Origin: an uncultured Paracoccaceae bacterium
GTDB lineage: Bacteria; Pseudomonadota; Alphaproteobacteria; Rhodobacterales; Rhodobacteraceae
Assembly: GCA_947493255.1 (NCBI GenBank)
Contig: CANLQK010000006.1
Coordinates: 248,001-312,000 of the forward strand
DNA: 64,000 bases
Direction: 5' to 3'
Shown here: one piece after another, positions 1 through 6,191 of the stretch
How the letters are laid out: the number at the start of each line of letters is the position of its first letter
How positions within the stretch are numbered: position 1 is the stretch's first letter
Position numbers and translations under genes: made by a program
Notes under the pieces: model-generated
Told to the model about the DNA's origin: nothing
The model's database searches: none
Seen by the model: only the letters and a program-made list of their open reading frames with translations

Positions 1-1
1 T

Positions 2-547
2 GGAGGCGTTTACGCAGCGCTGGTTCTAGATTGGAGCGTAACATCGATTGGTGTGTTCGGCGTTATTGCCGCCATTGCAGCGGCAATAACGACTTGGATA
101 GCTGGACTAGCGGACCGCCGTTTTGGGCCAAAGCCGGTAATACGTATCGCGGTTTGGTGCCTCATTTTGGTGTCGATCACGATCGTAGCCATGTCCCGTG
201 AGCAGTTGTTCTGGATTGCCCTACCGGCTGGGTCTTCTGTGCCAGATACAGTGTTCTTTATTTGTGGCGCGGTGATCGGGGGCGCCGGTGGCGCAGTATA
301 TTCGGCAAGCCGTTCGATGATGGTGCGGCACACACACCCCGAACGCCCTGCAGAAGCCTTTGGGCTTTTCGCATTGTCAGGGAAGGCCACGGCGTTTCTA
401 GCGCCTGCAGGCATTACATTCTTCACGTGGCTCACAGGAAATACGCAGCTGGGGTTCTTACCGGTGATCTTCCTTTTCTTGTTGGGTTTAGTTTTGTTAC
501 GATGGGTTAAAGCAGAAGGAGATGCAGACGAATGGGCAGTTTCGTAA
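2..547 (+). CDS. MFS transporter, UMF1-like, C-terminal part (5' truncated)
   Basis: The reading frame is open from the window edge, so the N-terminal half of the protein is missing. The visible ~181 residues contain several hydrophobic helices and an MFS loop motif (GLADRRFGPKP), followed by another loop RSMMVRHTHPERPAEAFG of the type seen in the UMF1/Atg22-like branch of the major facilitator superfamily. It would be an inner-membrane transporter of unknown substrate. Its last codons overlap the start of mepA by 16 nt (shared 532-547), so the two are probably cotranscribed and translationally coupled. Assignment to MFS is fairly safe; the subfamily is a judgement from motif resemblance. Confidence 0.75.
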   Translation, partial: GGVYAALVLDWSVTSIGVFGVIAAIAAAITTWIAGLADRRFGPKPVIRIAVWCLILVSITIVAMSREQLFWIALPAGSSVPDTVFFICGAVIGGAGGAVYSASRSMMVRHTHPERPAEAFGLFALSGKATAFLAPAGITFFTWLTGNTQLGFLPVIFLFLLGLVLLRWVKAEGDADEWAVS

Positions 548-1464
548 AAGTTGGCGTTATGGTTGCGGTGTTGGCCGTGACTGCAAGTTGCCGCAATAAC
601 GATGTTACGCGGAATGATCCTTCGCTTCCGGCGGCATCAACGGCTGCACAGAATGCGGGTGATGATCGTGTTGCGAAACAGGTTTTTGGCCACATCCCGA
701 CTGCATCCAACCAGCAATCCGAGGCGATTGGTGGCTACGCCAGAGGCTGCCAAGCCGGTGCAGTAGAACTGCCCGAAACTGGCCCCACTTGGCAGGCGAT
801 GCGCCTGTCGCGCAACCGCAACTGGGCGCAACCAACCACTGTTGATTACATTCAGGACCTCAGCCGTTTTGCCGCGACCCTGCCTGGGTGGGAAGGCATC
901 TATGTAGGCGACATGAGCCAGCCGCGAGGCGGGCCGATGTTAACGGGGCATGCGTCGCACCAATCTGGTTTGGATGCAGATATTTGGATGCTGCCACCGA
1001 ACCGCCTGAACCTATCCCGCCAAGAACGCGAAGACCTATCTTCGATTTCTATGCGTCGCGAACGTGGCGCCTATACGAATTCGGACTGGACCGAAGAACA
1101 TATGCGCCTTCTGCGCGCGGCTGCCAGCGATGACCGTACAGCGCGAATTTTCGTGTTTCCTGGCGCGAAGGTTGCCATGTGCAACTGGGAAACTGGTGAC
1201 CGGTCTTGGTTGAATAAGATCCGCCCTTGGTGGGGGCACCATTACCATTTCCACGTGCGTTTAACCTGCCCACGCGGTGATTCATCCTGTGAGAACCAGG
1301 CACCGCCACCCGCCGGTGATGGTTGTGCAGACGCACAGACTTGGGTGAACAACATTCTAAACCCACCCCCGCCTGACCCGAACGCTACGCCATCGCCATC
1401 ACGTGGGCCGTTGACGATGGCACGGCTGCCAGCGCAATGCACAAGCGTAGCCAACAGCAACTAA
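532..1464 (+). CDS. mepA: Penicillin-insensitive murein endopeptidase MepA
   Basis: 310 residues. MepA is a periplasmic zinc metallo-endopeptidase that cuts D-Ala-mDAP cross-links in peptidoglycan. The sequence has a hydrophobic signal segment ending in Cys20 (TASC), which could be a weak lipobox. The family motif GHASHQSGLDADIW lies near residues 139-152 and the second metal-ligand motif WWGHHYHFHVRLTC near 234-246. These His/Asp residues match the LAS-type metallopeptidase pattern. The C-terminal tail is Pro-rich (PPPPDPNATPSP) and includes several Cys likely to form disulfides. The ATG at 532 lies in the end of the upstream transporter gene and has an AAGGAG about 12 nt ahead. Confidence 0.92.
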   Translation: MGSFVKVGVMVAVLAVTASCRNNDVTRNDPSLPAASTAAQNAGDDRVAKQVFGHIPTASNQQSEAIGGYARGCQAGAVELPETGPTWQAMRLSRNRNWAQPTTVDYIQDLSRFAATLPGWEGIYVGDMSQPRGGPMLTGHASHQSGLDADIWMLPPNRLNLSRQEREDLSSISMRRERGAYTNSDWTEEHMRLLRAAASDDRTARIFVFPGAKVAMCNWETGDRSWLNKIRPWWGHHYHFHVRLTCPRGDSSCENQAPPPAGDGCADAQTWVNNILNPPPPDPNATPSPSRGPLTMARLPAQCTSVANSN

Positions 1465-1467
1465 TCG

Positions 1468-1546
1468 TTTGACAAGGTGGACGCCGGTCACTTAAGACGC
1501 GGCGTCCTGCATGAGGCAGGGCCAAGTGTCCGACTACCTTGTCAAA
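1468..1546 (+). promoter_or_regulatory. Candidate structured leader (pseudoknot, riboswitch-like) of yhhQ
   Basis: The gap between mepA and the queuosine-precursor transporter gene is rich in complementarity. An outer 11-bp stem pairs 1468-1478 (TTTGACAAGGT) with 1536-1546. An inner 8-bp stem pairs 1479-1486 with 1500-1507. The inner loop (CACTT, 1489-1493) can pair with AAGTG at 1524-1528, forming an H-type pseudoknot, and a small TGC/GCA hairpin (1508-1518) sits between. This topology resembles preQ1-II riboswitches, but the sequence is not a recognised class. TTGACA at 1469 could alternatively be a -35 box. Seen: the complementarities. Inferred: ligand control. Confidence 0.4.
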
Positions 1547-1559
1547 ACGGATTGTTATT

Positions 1560-2195
1560 ATGACCCGAATTCTTCCTGGCGTTCTCGCCATGGCCGCCGT
1601 TGTTGTGGCCTCTAACATCCTTGTTCAGTTTTTGATCCTTGATGGATTGCTGACATGGGGTGCGTTCACCTACCCGATTGCGTTTCTTGTGACGGACGTA
1701 ATGAACCGCGTTTACGGTGCCGCTGCTGCGCGCCGTGTAGTGTTGATTGGTTTTGTTGTAGGGATCATTTGTTCCCTGATCGGCAGCCAGATCATGATCC
1801 AAGGAGATGGTTACGAATTCCCTGCTGTAGCGTTCCGTGTCGCGATTGGGTCCGCAACAGCGTTCCTTGTAGCGCAAATGCTGGACGTTTTGATCTTTTC
1901 CAAACTGCGTGATGGCGCGTGGTGGCGTGCGCCGCTGGCGTCTACTTTGATTGGGTCCACTGTTGATACCATCCTGTTTTTCACCATTGCTTTCAGTGCG
2001 TTCGTATCTTTCGGCGCCGCGGCAGATGGCGAAATATCATGGGCGTGGGACGCTGTTCCATTCCTGAACGTTGGTGGCATGGTGCCGTTGTGGGTTTCAT
2101 TGGCTGTCGCCGATTGGGCTGTCAAAGTGACCATCGCACTTATCGCACTTGTTCCATTCCGCCTGATTGTTGGGCGGATGCAACAAACTGCCTAG
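1560..2195 (+). CDS. yhhQ: Queuosine precursor transporter (YhhQ/VUT family)
   Basis: 211 residues, nearly all hydrophobic with about six membrane helices. It matches the YhhQ (COG1738, VUT) family of inner-membrane importers of preQ0/preQ1 used for queuosine tRNA modification. Family-like segments are the early helix with AFTYPIAFLVTDVMNRVYG, the RVAIGSATAFLVAQMLDV stretch and the C-terminal DWAVKVTIALIALVPF helix. A longer frame could start with TTG at 1539, but the family N-terminus fits the ATG at 1560. No good Shine-Dalgarno precedes that ATG; the 3' arm of a long leader stem ends 13 nt before it, which suggests control at initiation. Confidence 0.88.
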   Translation: MTRILPGVLAMAAVVVASNILVQFLILDGLLTWGAFTYPIAFLVTDVMNRVYGAAAARRVVLIGFVVGIICSLIGSQIMIQGDGYEFPAVAFRVAIGSATAFLVAQMLDVLIFSKLRDGAWWRAPLASTLIGSTVDTILFFTIAFSAFVSFGAAADGEISWAWDAVPFLNVGGMVPLWVSLAVADWAVKVTIALIALVPFRLIVGRMQQTA

Positions 2196-2275
2196 GTGTT
2201 GTCATTTTTCTTTTGGTGATCCCCACAAGTTGTGGTTTCCTACCTGTAGGCGAAACAACGAAAGGAGGTGATCCA

Positions 2276-2332
2276 GTGTCAAGAAAGATAGTGGAGAAGT
2301 GTGACGGGACAACTATGAGGAGCCGTGTCTAG
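2276..2332 (+). CDS. Possible 18-residue small protein / leader peptide
   Basis: The GTG at 2276 is preceded at ideal distance by an exceptionally strong Shine-Dalgarno (AAAGGAGGTGATCC, 2261-2274). It opens an 18-codon frame (MSRKIVEKCDGTTMRSRV) that ends with TAG at 2330-2332. The peptide is basic and has no recognisable domain. Downstream sequence can pair with the Shine-Dalgarno, and a strong terminator closes the transcript at about 2455, so the ORF may serve as a translated sensor. The alternative is that the Shine-Dalgarno acts only as a ribosome-binding decoy and the frame is incidental. Confidence 0.4.
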   Translation: MSRKIVEKCDGTTMRSRV

Positions 2333-2423
2333 GGCAGCCCTTGGGCACGTTGAACCATAGGTGAGAGTCGTTTTTGACGCGCTTTTTGTGCTCCTCTAAC
2401 CGCCCCACCTCCGGAACTTTCGA

Positions 2424-2455
2424 AGGGCCGCTTCCTCGCCGAAGCGGCCCTTTTT
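2424..2455 (+). terminator. Rho-independent terminator
   Basis: GGGCCGCTTC (2425-2434) and GAAGCGGCCC (2441-2450) form a perfect 10-bp GC-rich stem with a six-base loop, followed by TTTTT (2451-2455). It ends the transcript carrying the small ORF and insulates arfB. Confidence 0.9.
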
Positions 2456-2469
2456 CCGTGTATGATTGC

Positions 2470-2502
2470 TGTACACAACCTGTACACACCTTGTATGTAC
2501 AC
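2470..2502 (+). repeat. Three TGTACAC repeats upstream of arfB
   Basis: TGTACAC occurs at 2470-2476, 2481-2487 and 2496-2502, just after the terminator and 22 nt before the arfB start. The core TGTACA is palindromic. This could be an operator or promoter element for arfB. No matching regulator is identifiable in the window. Confidence 0.4.
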
Positions 2503-2523
2503 GGTGCACTTAAGGGTCGGCAT

Positions 2524-2943
2524 ATGGGACTGCACATAACAGACACGATCGAAATCGCGGATTGGGAGCTTACGGAAAGCTTTGTTCGGGCATCTGGACC
2601 CGGCGGCCAGAACGTTAACAAAGTGTCGACGGCGGTTGAATTGCGGTTCGAGGCGGAGCGGTCACCCGCGTTAACTGGGCCCGTAAAAGCCCGACTTCGC
2701 CGATTAGCTGGACGTAAATGGACGGCCGATGGTGCGATCATTTTGTTCGTGCAAGACACCCGTTCACAGGCGCGCAACCGCGAACTGGCACGAGAACGAT
2801 TGGCCGAGATGATCCGTAAGGCGTTGGTCGCGCCGAAAAGACGGGTCAAAACACGGGTCTCACAAAACCAAAAACGCAAACGTGTGGACGCCAAGAAAAA
2901 ACGTGGCGAAGTAAAAAGCCTGCGTGGCAAGGTAGAAGAGTAA
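2524..2943 (+). CDS. arfB: Alternative ribosome-rescue factor ArfB (YaeJ)
   Basis: 139 residues. ArfB is a codon-independent peptidyl-tRNA hydrolase that frees ribosomes stalled at mRNA ends. The catalytic GGQ sits in GPGGQNVNKVSTAVELRF near residues 24-41, and the C-terminal tail is highly basic (KRRVKTRVSQNQKRKR..., ending in KKKRGEVKSLRGKVEE), as expected for the segment that enters the empty mRNA channel. The ATG at 2524 is chosen because the longer frame would run back through the upstream terminator. The gene is convergent with the anti-sigma gene, with 4 nt between the stops. Confidence 0.92.
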   Translation: MGLHITDTIEIADWELTESFVRASGPGGQNVNKVSTAVELRFEAERSPALTGPVKARLRRLAGRKWTADGAIILFVQDTRSQARNRELARERLAEMIRKALVAPKRRVKTRVSQNQKRKRVDAKKKRGEVKSLRGKVEE

Positions 2944-2947
2944 CCGC

Positions 2948-3727
2948 TTAGATTTCTAGCGCCGCTGTGCCCGCGATTTCACTTAGGTCAAAGAGATCGG
3001 ATGGACCGATCAGAACATGATCAGCCCCATCATCGGTCCATGAGACAAAATCAAATTCGCCGTTAGACGTTTCTGCAAACGGGGCTGGCCCGCTTTTACT
3101 TGTTGCCTGCAGACATAGCGCGATGACGGTTCCATCAGCCGTCGTATACATGAGCTGCGCGACGGGCTTACCGTTCGCAACGACCAACCGACCACCTTCA
3201 AACGTCAACCCGTGAGATGTGAGATCTGGGATCGTGAAGCTGGCACCAATCGTGTTGCCAAGCCATGTCTCGATGTGGTCGGATTCATCCGCACCAACCT
3301 CGACAAGGTGACGACCCTGACTGGCGTAGACCGCGTGATATTCCGCAATTGCTGCGATCCAACCTTTGGGTTCCGCCGTTTGGGTTTGCCCCTTGAAGGT
3401 ATAGCCACCAAAACCGCCAATCATAAACACGGCAAGCCCTGCCGCGAGCATTCCCCAAATAGGGCGACGTTGGGTATTGGCCGGCACCGGGGTGCCATCT
3501 TCGAGGTCGGCAGTCATGATCATCTTGGCCAGATCGAAGGGTACAGGTGCATCCAGTTCTTCGGCATAATATTCTTGAGCCGATGTGTCGGCCATCATCA
3601 ATGCGTCCAGCTCGGCCTGCGCCTCGAGATCGTTCGCGAGGAGTGTTTCTATTTCGGCTGCGTCTGCGGGGTCGAGTTCCCCATCCAGATAAGCGCTAAG
3701 ACGTTGCGAGAGATCCAGCTGTATCAT
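2948..3727 (-). CDS. Membrane anti-sigma factor
   Basis: 259 residues. The N-terminal ~85 residues look like a cytoplasmic anti-sigma domain (LSAYLDGELDPADAAEIETLL). One transmembrane helix follows at about 91-109 (WGMLAAGLAVFMIGGFGG), and then a ~150-residue periplasmic domain. The N-terminal domain lacks the His-Cys-Cys zinc motif of ZAS-type anti-sigma factors, so redox or zinc sensing through that motif is not expected. The start codon overlaps the stop of the ECF sigma gene (ATGA), the standard arrangement of a sigma factor followed by its inhibitor. The signal sensed by the outer domain is unknown. Confidence 0.8.
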   Translation of the reverse strand: MIQLDLSQRLSAYLDGELDPADAAEIETLLANDLEAQAELDALMMADTSAQEYYAEELDAPVPFDLAKMIMTADLEDGTPVPANTQRRPIWGMLAAGLAVFMIGGFGGYTFKGQTQTAEPKGWIAAIAEYHAVYASQGRHLVEVGADESDHIETWLGNTIGASFTIPDLTSHGLTFEGGRLVVANGKPVAQLMYTTADGTVIALCLQATSKSGPAPFAETSNGEFDFVSWTDDGADHVLIGPSDLFDLSEIAGTAALEI

Positions 3728-4230
3728 TGGATGTTCTCCTGTGCATTCATCTCGGTCAGCAGGAGCTTTCTAGCGCGGTGAATGCGGCTCATCACTGTTC
3801 CGATAGGCACATCCAACATTTCAGCGGCCTCCTTATAACTAAAGCCTTCGGCGCAAACTAACATAAGCGGTTGCGCCAAGTCTGTCCCAAGTGCGGTCAC
3901 TTTCTGGCGAACTTGTTGTGCAGCCAATACGTCGATGGCGGTACTTTGCACACTCAATTCTACAGTTTCTTCATCAGCAGGCACTTGGCCTTCGCCTTGT
4001 CGTACTTTGCGTTTACGGATTTCAGAAATCCAATGGTTGCGAAGAATTCGGAACATCCAGCGGTCCAAAGGTTGGGAGGCATCGTATTGCTTCCATTTTT
4101 GGAGTGCCGCTGAACACGCGTCTTGCAGTAAATCGTCTGCGTCGGGGCCCGATTTGGTTAAGGTCAACGCGAAACGGCGCAACCTTGGTAAGAGGTCGAT
4201 CATTTCGGATTTGAATTGATCTGCGTTCAT
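3724..4230 (-). CDS. ECF-type RNA polymerase sigma factor
   Basis: 168 residues. Sigma region 2 is visible at about 10-75 (RFALTLTKSGPDADDLLQDAC and LDRWMFRILRNHWISEIRKRK), and region 4 with its helix-turn-helix at about 115-160 (FSYKEAAEMLDVPIGTVMSRIHRARKLL). It lacks regions 1 and 3, as ECF factors do. It directs RNA polymerase to stress promoters and is presumably held by the membrane anti-sigma encoded just downstream. The COG4315-like lipoprotein gene lies upstream on the same strand and is a plausible target or operon member. Confidence 0.9.
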   Translation of the reverse strand: MNADQFKSEMIDLLPRLRRFALTLTKSGPDADDLLQDACSAALQKWKQYDASQPLDRWMFRILRNHWISEIRKRKVRQGEGQVPADEETVELSVQSTAIDVLAAQQVRQKVTALGTDLAQPLMLVCAEGFSYKEAAEMLDVPIGTVMSRIHRARKLLLTEMNAQENIQ

Positions 4231-4243
4231 GGTTTCACTTCAA

Positions 4244-4276
4244 ATGGCCCAGCACGTCGCTGCAATGCTGGGCCAT
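4244..4276 (-). other. 11-bp inverted repeat upstream of the ECF sigma gene
   Basis: ATGGCCCAGCA (4244-4254) is exactly repeated in reverse complement at 4266-4276, forming an 11-bp hairpin 14 nt ahead of the sigma factor start. There is no U-run after it, so a classical terminator is unlikely. It may separate lipoprotein expression from the sigma operon or act as an operator. Confidence 0.4.
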
Positions 4277-4361
4277 AGTCGGTGAAAAAATCTTAACTTT
4301 CAACGGTGATGTTTACAGGCTGTTTGCTGGTCACATACCGCTGAAACAGATCAGATTTTGA

Positions 4362-4706
4362 TTACTCGGCAACGTGCCAAACACCGCCAACGCCGTCACC
4401 GGTTTTGTCACCTGGGTTTTGGTCGCCAGCCCAGTAGTACAATGGCTCGCCGTCTTTGGCCCACTGCTGCGTGCCGTCGCGACGTTCGATCAATGTCAGG
4501 CCGTCACGCGTTGCGCCTGTTTCGCCGAGGAACGGAGGCCAGCTTGCGGCGCATCCGTCGTAGCAGTTGGATGTGTTGGCTGTGTCGTTGTCGAAGGTGT
4601 ACAGGGTCATGCCTGCGTCGTCTGTGAGGATAGCGTGACCGCCAGCGTAAGCGTCTTCGCAGCCCGCAACGAGGAGGCCGAGTGTGAGTGCAGAAATGAG
4701 TTTCAT
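4362..4706 (-). CDS. COG4315-like predicted lipoprotein
   Basis: 114 residues. A signal peptide ends in a clear lipobox (LVAGC, Cys16), so it should be an exported lipoprotein. The mature part holds the COG4315/Lipoprotein_15-type motifs LYTFDNDTANTSNCYDGCAASWPPF and, later, PLYYWAGDQNPGDKTGDGVGGVWHV. The biochemical role of the family is unknown. The ATG at 4706 has AAAGGA about 9 nt upstream and yields the lipobox, so it is preferred over the longer frame. It lies upstream of the ECF sigma/anti-sigma pair on the same strand, which suggests an envelope-stress link. Confidence 0.8.
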   Translation of the reverse strand: MKLISALTLGLLVAGCEDAYAGGHAILTDDAGMTLYTFDNDTANTSNCYDGCAASWPPFLGETGATRDGLTLIERRDGTQQWAKDGEPLYYWAGDQNPGDKTGDGVGGVWHVAE

Positions 4707-4833
4707 GGTATGATCCTTTGTGTGTTTTTGAGCAGCGTCTTTGCTGCTCTCACAAGGGTTACGCATGGGAGGTGGGTTTTATTCTGGGGGAGTAAGATAA
4801 CTTTGTACGATCTTAAGACCTGTGCAAAGATGC

Positions 4834-5316
4834 TTAACTATCCCGAATTTTTCTATACTCACCAGCCTTCTCGACCAAATTCAAGTGACTGTATCTATCA
4901 GAACTAGAAATTGGATGGGTCGAGTAAACCAATTTAATGAAATCATTCCAGTACTTTTTGCTAGAAACATCGATAATATGGTCTATCGACTGTTTCTCAG
5001 TTTTACTTAAAATGAAGTCATGGCCCTTGCCCTTGAGAGAAAACAATCTCTTTAGTGACCCGTGCCTATTCGGAATTTCCTTTACCTTGAATAACTCAGG
5101 GTACTTATCTACCGTTTTTTTGACATCCCAAACAAATGGACCATAGTTGTCGAAGTACCATTTAATCTCCGAAATTTGTCCCTTGCCCCTCAGACAGTTT
5201 CGCCAGTCCGCAAGGTAGACCATTTTCGTTACACGCGCATTAGACAGTTCATCCTGCATAGACTCAGGATAATTTTCTAGAATGTAGCCAACGATATCCT
5301 TCAGATTTGCCATCAT
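4834..5316 (-). CDS. Panacea-domain (SocA/DUF4065-like) protein, putative antitoxin
   Basis: 160 residues from ATG 5316 (a second ATG at 5313 is also possible). The N-terminal half reads like the Panacea/SocA-like domain: KDIVGYILENY, then the hallmark-like ARVTKMVYLADW and IKWYFDNYGPFVWDVKKTV. The domain is known as a promiscuous antitoxin that neutralises unrelated toxins, and as a proteolytic adaptor in SocAB. Its ATG overlaps the stop of the upstream membrane-protein gene (ATGATG with TGA inside), so the two are translationally coupled. The DNA is visibly AT-richer than its neighbours, suggesting horizontal transfer. Domain assignment is by motif resemblance; the antitoxin role is inferred. 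Confidence 0.65.
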   Translation of the reverse strand: MMANLKDIVGYILENYPESMQDELSNARVTKMVYLADWRNCLRGKGQISEIKWYFDNYGPFVWDVKKTVDKYPELFKVKEIPNRHGSLKRLFSLKGKGHDFILSKTEKQSIDHIIDVSSKKYWNDFIKLVYSTHPISSSDRYSHLNLVEKAGEYRKIRDS

Positions 5317-6143
5317 AGACCCTCGCTCTGAGCAAGATTTGGATTTGGTAGGTAGTCTTTCCACGTTGTCAGAAGAATTGAACAATTCAGCGCCGCTTCG
5401 TGCATCAATTCTCTAAGCGTATCCTCTTCGAATGCTTGTCGCTTGGTTGATTCTATCACGATCACTGCGACGGGGCGATCACTTTTGTCAATAACTTTTT
5501 TAACCGCCATCAATCTGGGGTTCATTGTTAGTTTCTTGTGCTCTGCTTTTCCCAACCCGTACTTTTCTTTTTGGTAGTCCACGTTTTCATCGAGGTCGTC
5601 TGGAAATTTATTGTCAAAATGCCAATCACGCTCCCAGCCAAATGCAATACATCCCTCAGTGTCCTTAAAGAAACTTCTACCCTTCTGCTCGAGCCTCGAA
5701 TTGTGTGAACGTCGGGCGAGACAAAAAAAGCGACCATGCGTTGGCTCGTGGAGATACAGACTAATTCGTGAAACTCCACTTGAATCGAAGCCAATCTTCT
5801 TTGCCTGCTCCCAAAGAAAACCCTCCAGACAGAATTGCACGTGATCTGTTATTGCCTCAAACTTTTGAGATTGGGATTCCAACTCTTCCTTAAGGTTCTC
5901 TCTGGTCGGGGACATCAAGCTCAGGAAGATGTTTGCAAAACCTAACAAAAGTGCGGTGACGAACAGCACCCAGAACCAACTATGATGCTCCAAGATATCG
6001 AACACACCAGGCCAACTTGGATATTTCATGCGAAGTTTCGAAAAATCAAAACCTAGGATAAATCCGGAAATTGCTACTAGAATTGAAAGCGCAGGCGCAG
6101 CTAACCGTATGGTAGCTTTCTCGATTTTCTCAACCCACTTCAT
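5313..6143 (-). CDS. Two-TM protein with a cytoplasmic GAF-like domain, putative toxin/effector
   Basis: 276 residues from ATG 6143; a TTG at 6191 would add 16 residues. Two transmembrane helices lie near 13-31 and 54-74, followed by a short coiled coil and a ~160-residue C-terminal domain. That domain has GAF-like features: a central RISLYLHEP strand, GCIAFGWE, and a late PVAVIVIEST...FEEDTLRELMHEAA segment. It overlaps the Panacea gene by 4 nt and precedes it, so it is the natural partner. A 2-TM plus sensor layout recalls membrane effectors of toxin-antitoxin and cyclic-nucleotide defence systems. No catalytic motif is recognised; the function is unproven. Confidence 0.5.
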   Translation of the reverse strand: MKWVEKIEKATIRLAAPALSILVAISGFILGFDFSKLRMKYPSWPGVFDILEHHSWFWVLFVTALLLGFANIFLSLMSPTRENLKEELESQSQKFEAITDHVQFCLEGFLWEQAKKIGFDSSGVSRISLYLHEPTHGRFFCLARRSHNSRLEQKGRSFFKDTEGCIAFGWERDWHFDNKFPDDLDENVDYQKEKYGLGKAEHKKLTMNPRLMAVKKVIDKSDRPVAVIVIESTKRQAFEEDTLRELMHEAALNCSILLTTWKDYLPNPNLAQSEGL

Positions 6144-6191
6144 TTGTGATAAGCACCCGCAAAAGTACAAAATGCGTCTTGTATTTAACAA

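Larger units (their letters stand above)
2259..2455 (+). ncRNA. Candidate structured transcript with buried Shine-Dalgarno
   Basis: The stretch between yhhQ and arfB folds well on paper. CGAAA-GGAGGTG (2259-2270) can pair with CACCTCC (2406-2412) and TTTCG (2418-2422), with one 5-nt bulge. Nested inside, GAGGAGC (2317-2323) pairs with GCTCCTC (2390-2396). A perfect intrinsic terminator follows at once. The paired 5' strand is a Shine-Dalgarno complementary to the 16S rRNA 3' end over about 15 nt, and it precedes an 18-codon ORF. The RNA could be an sRNA, an attenuated leader peptide gene or a ribosome-sequestering RNA. It does not match tmRNA, RNase P, 6S or SRP RNA as far as I can recognise. 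Confidence 0.45.

Noticed and set aside
1469-1497. Promoter with TTGACA -35 in the yhhQ leader
   Set aside because: The -35 matches, but the -10 (TTAAGA) is poor and the segment also forms one arm of a long stem; kept as an alternative, not annotated.
2258-2275. 17-nt match to the reverse complement of the 16S rRNA 3' end
   Set aside because: Not an rRNA fragment: it is too short, and it stands in Shine-Dalgarno position for a GTG frame and pairs with a downstream strand.
2374-2523. N-terminal extension of arfB
   Set aside because: The extra 50 codons would cross a strong terminator and lack family similarity.
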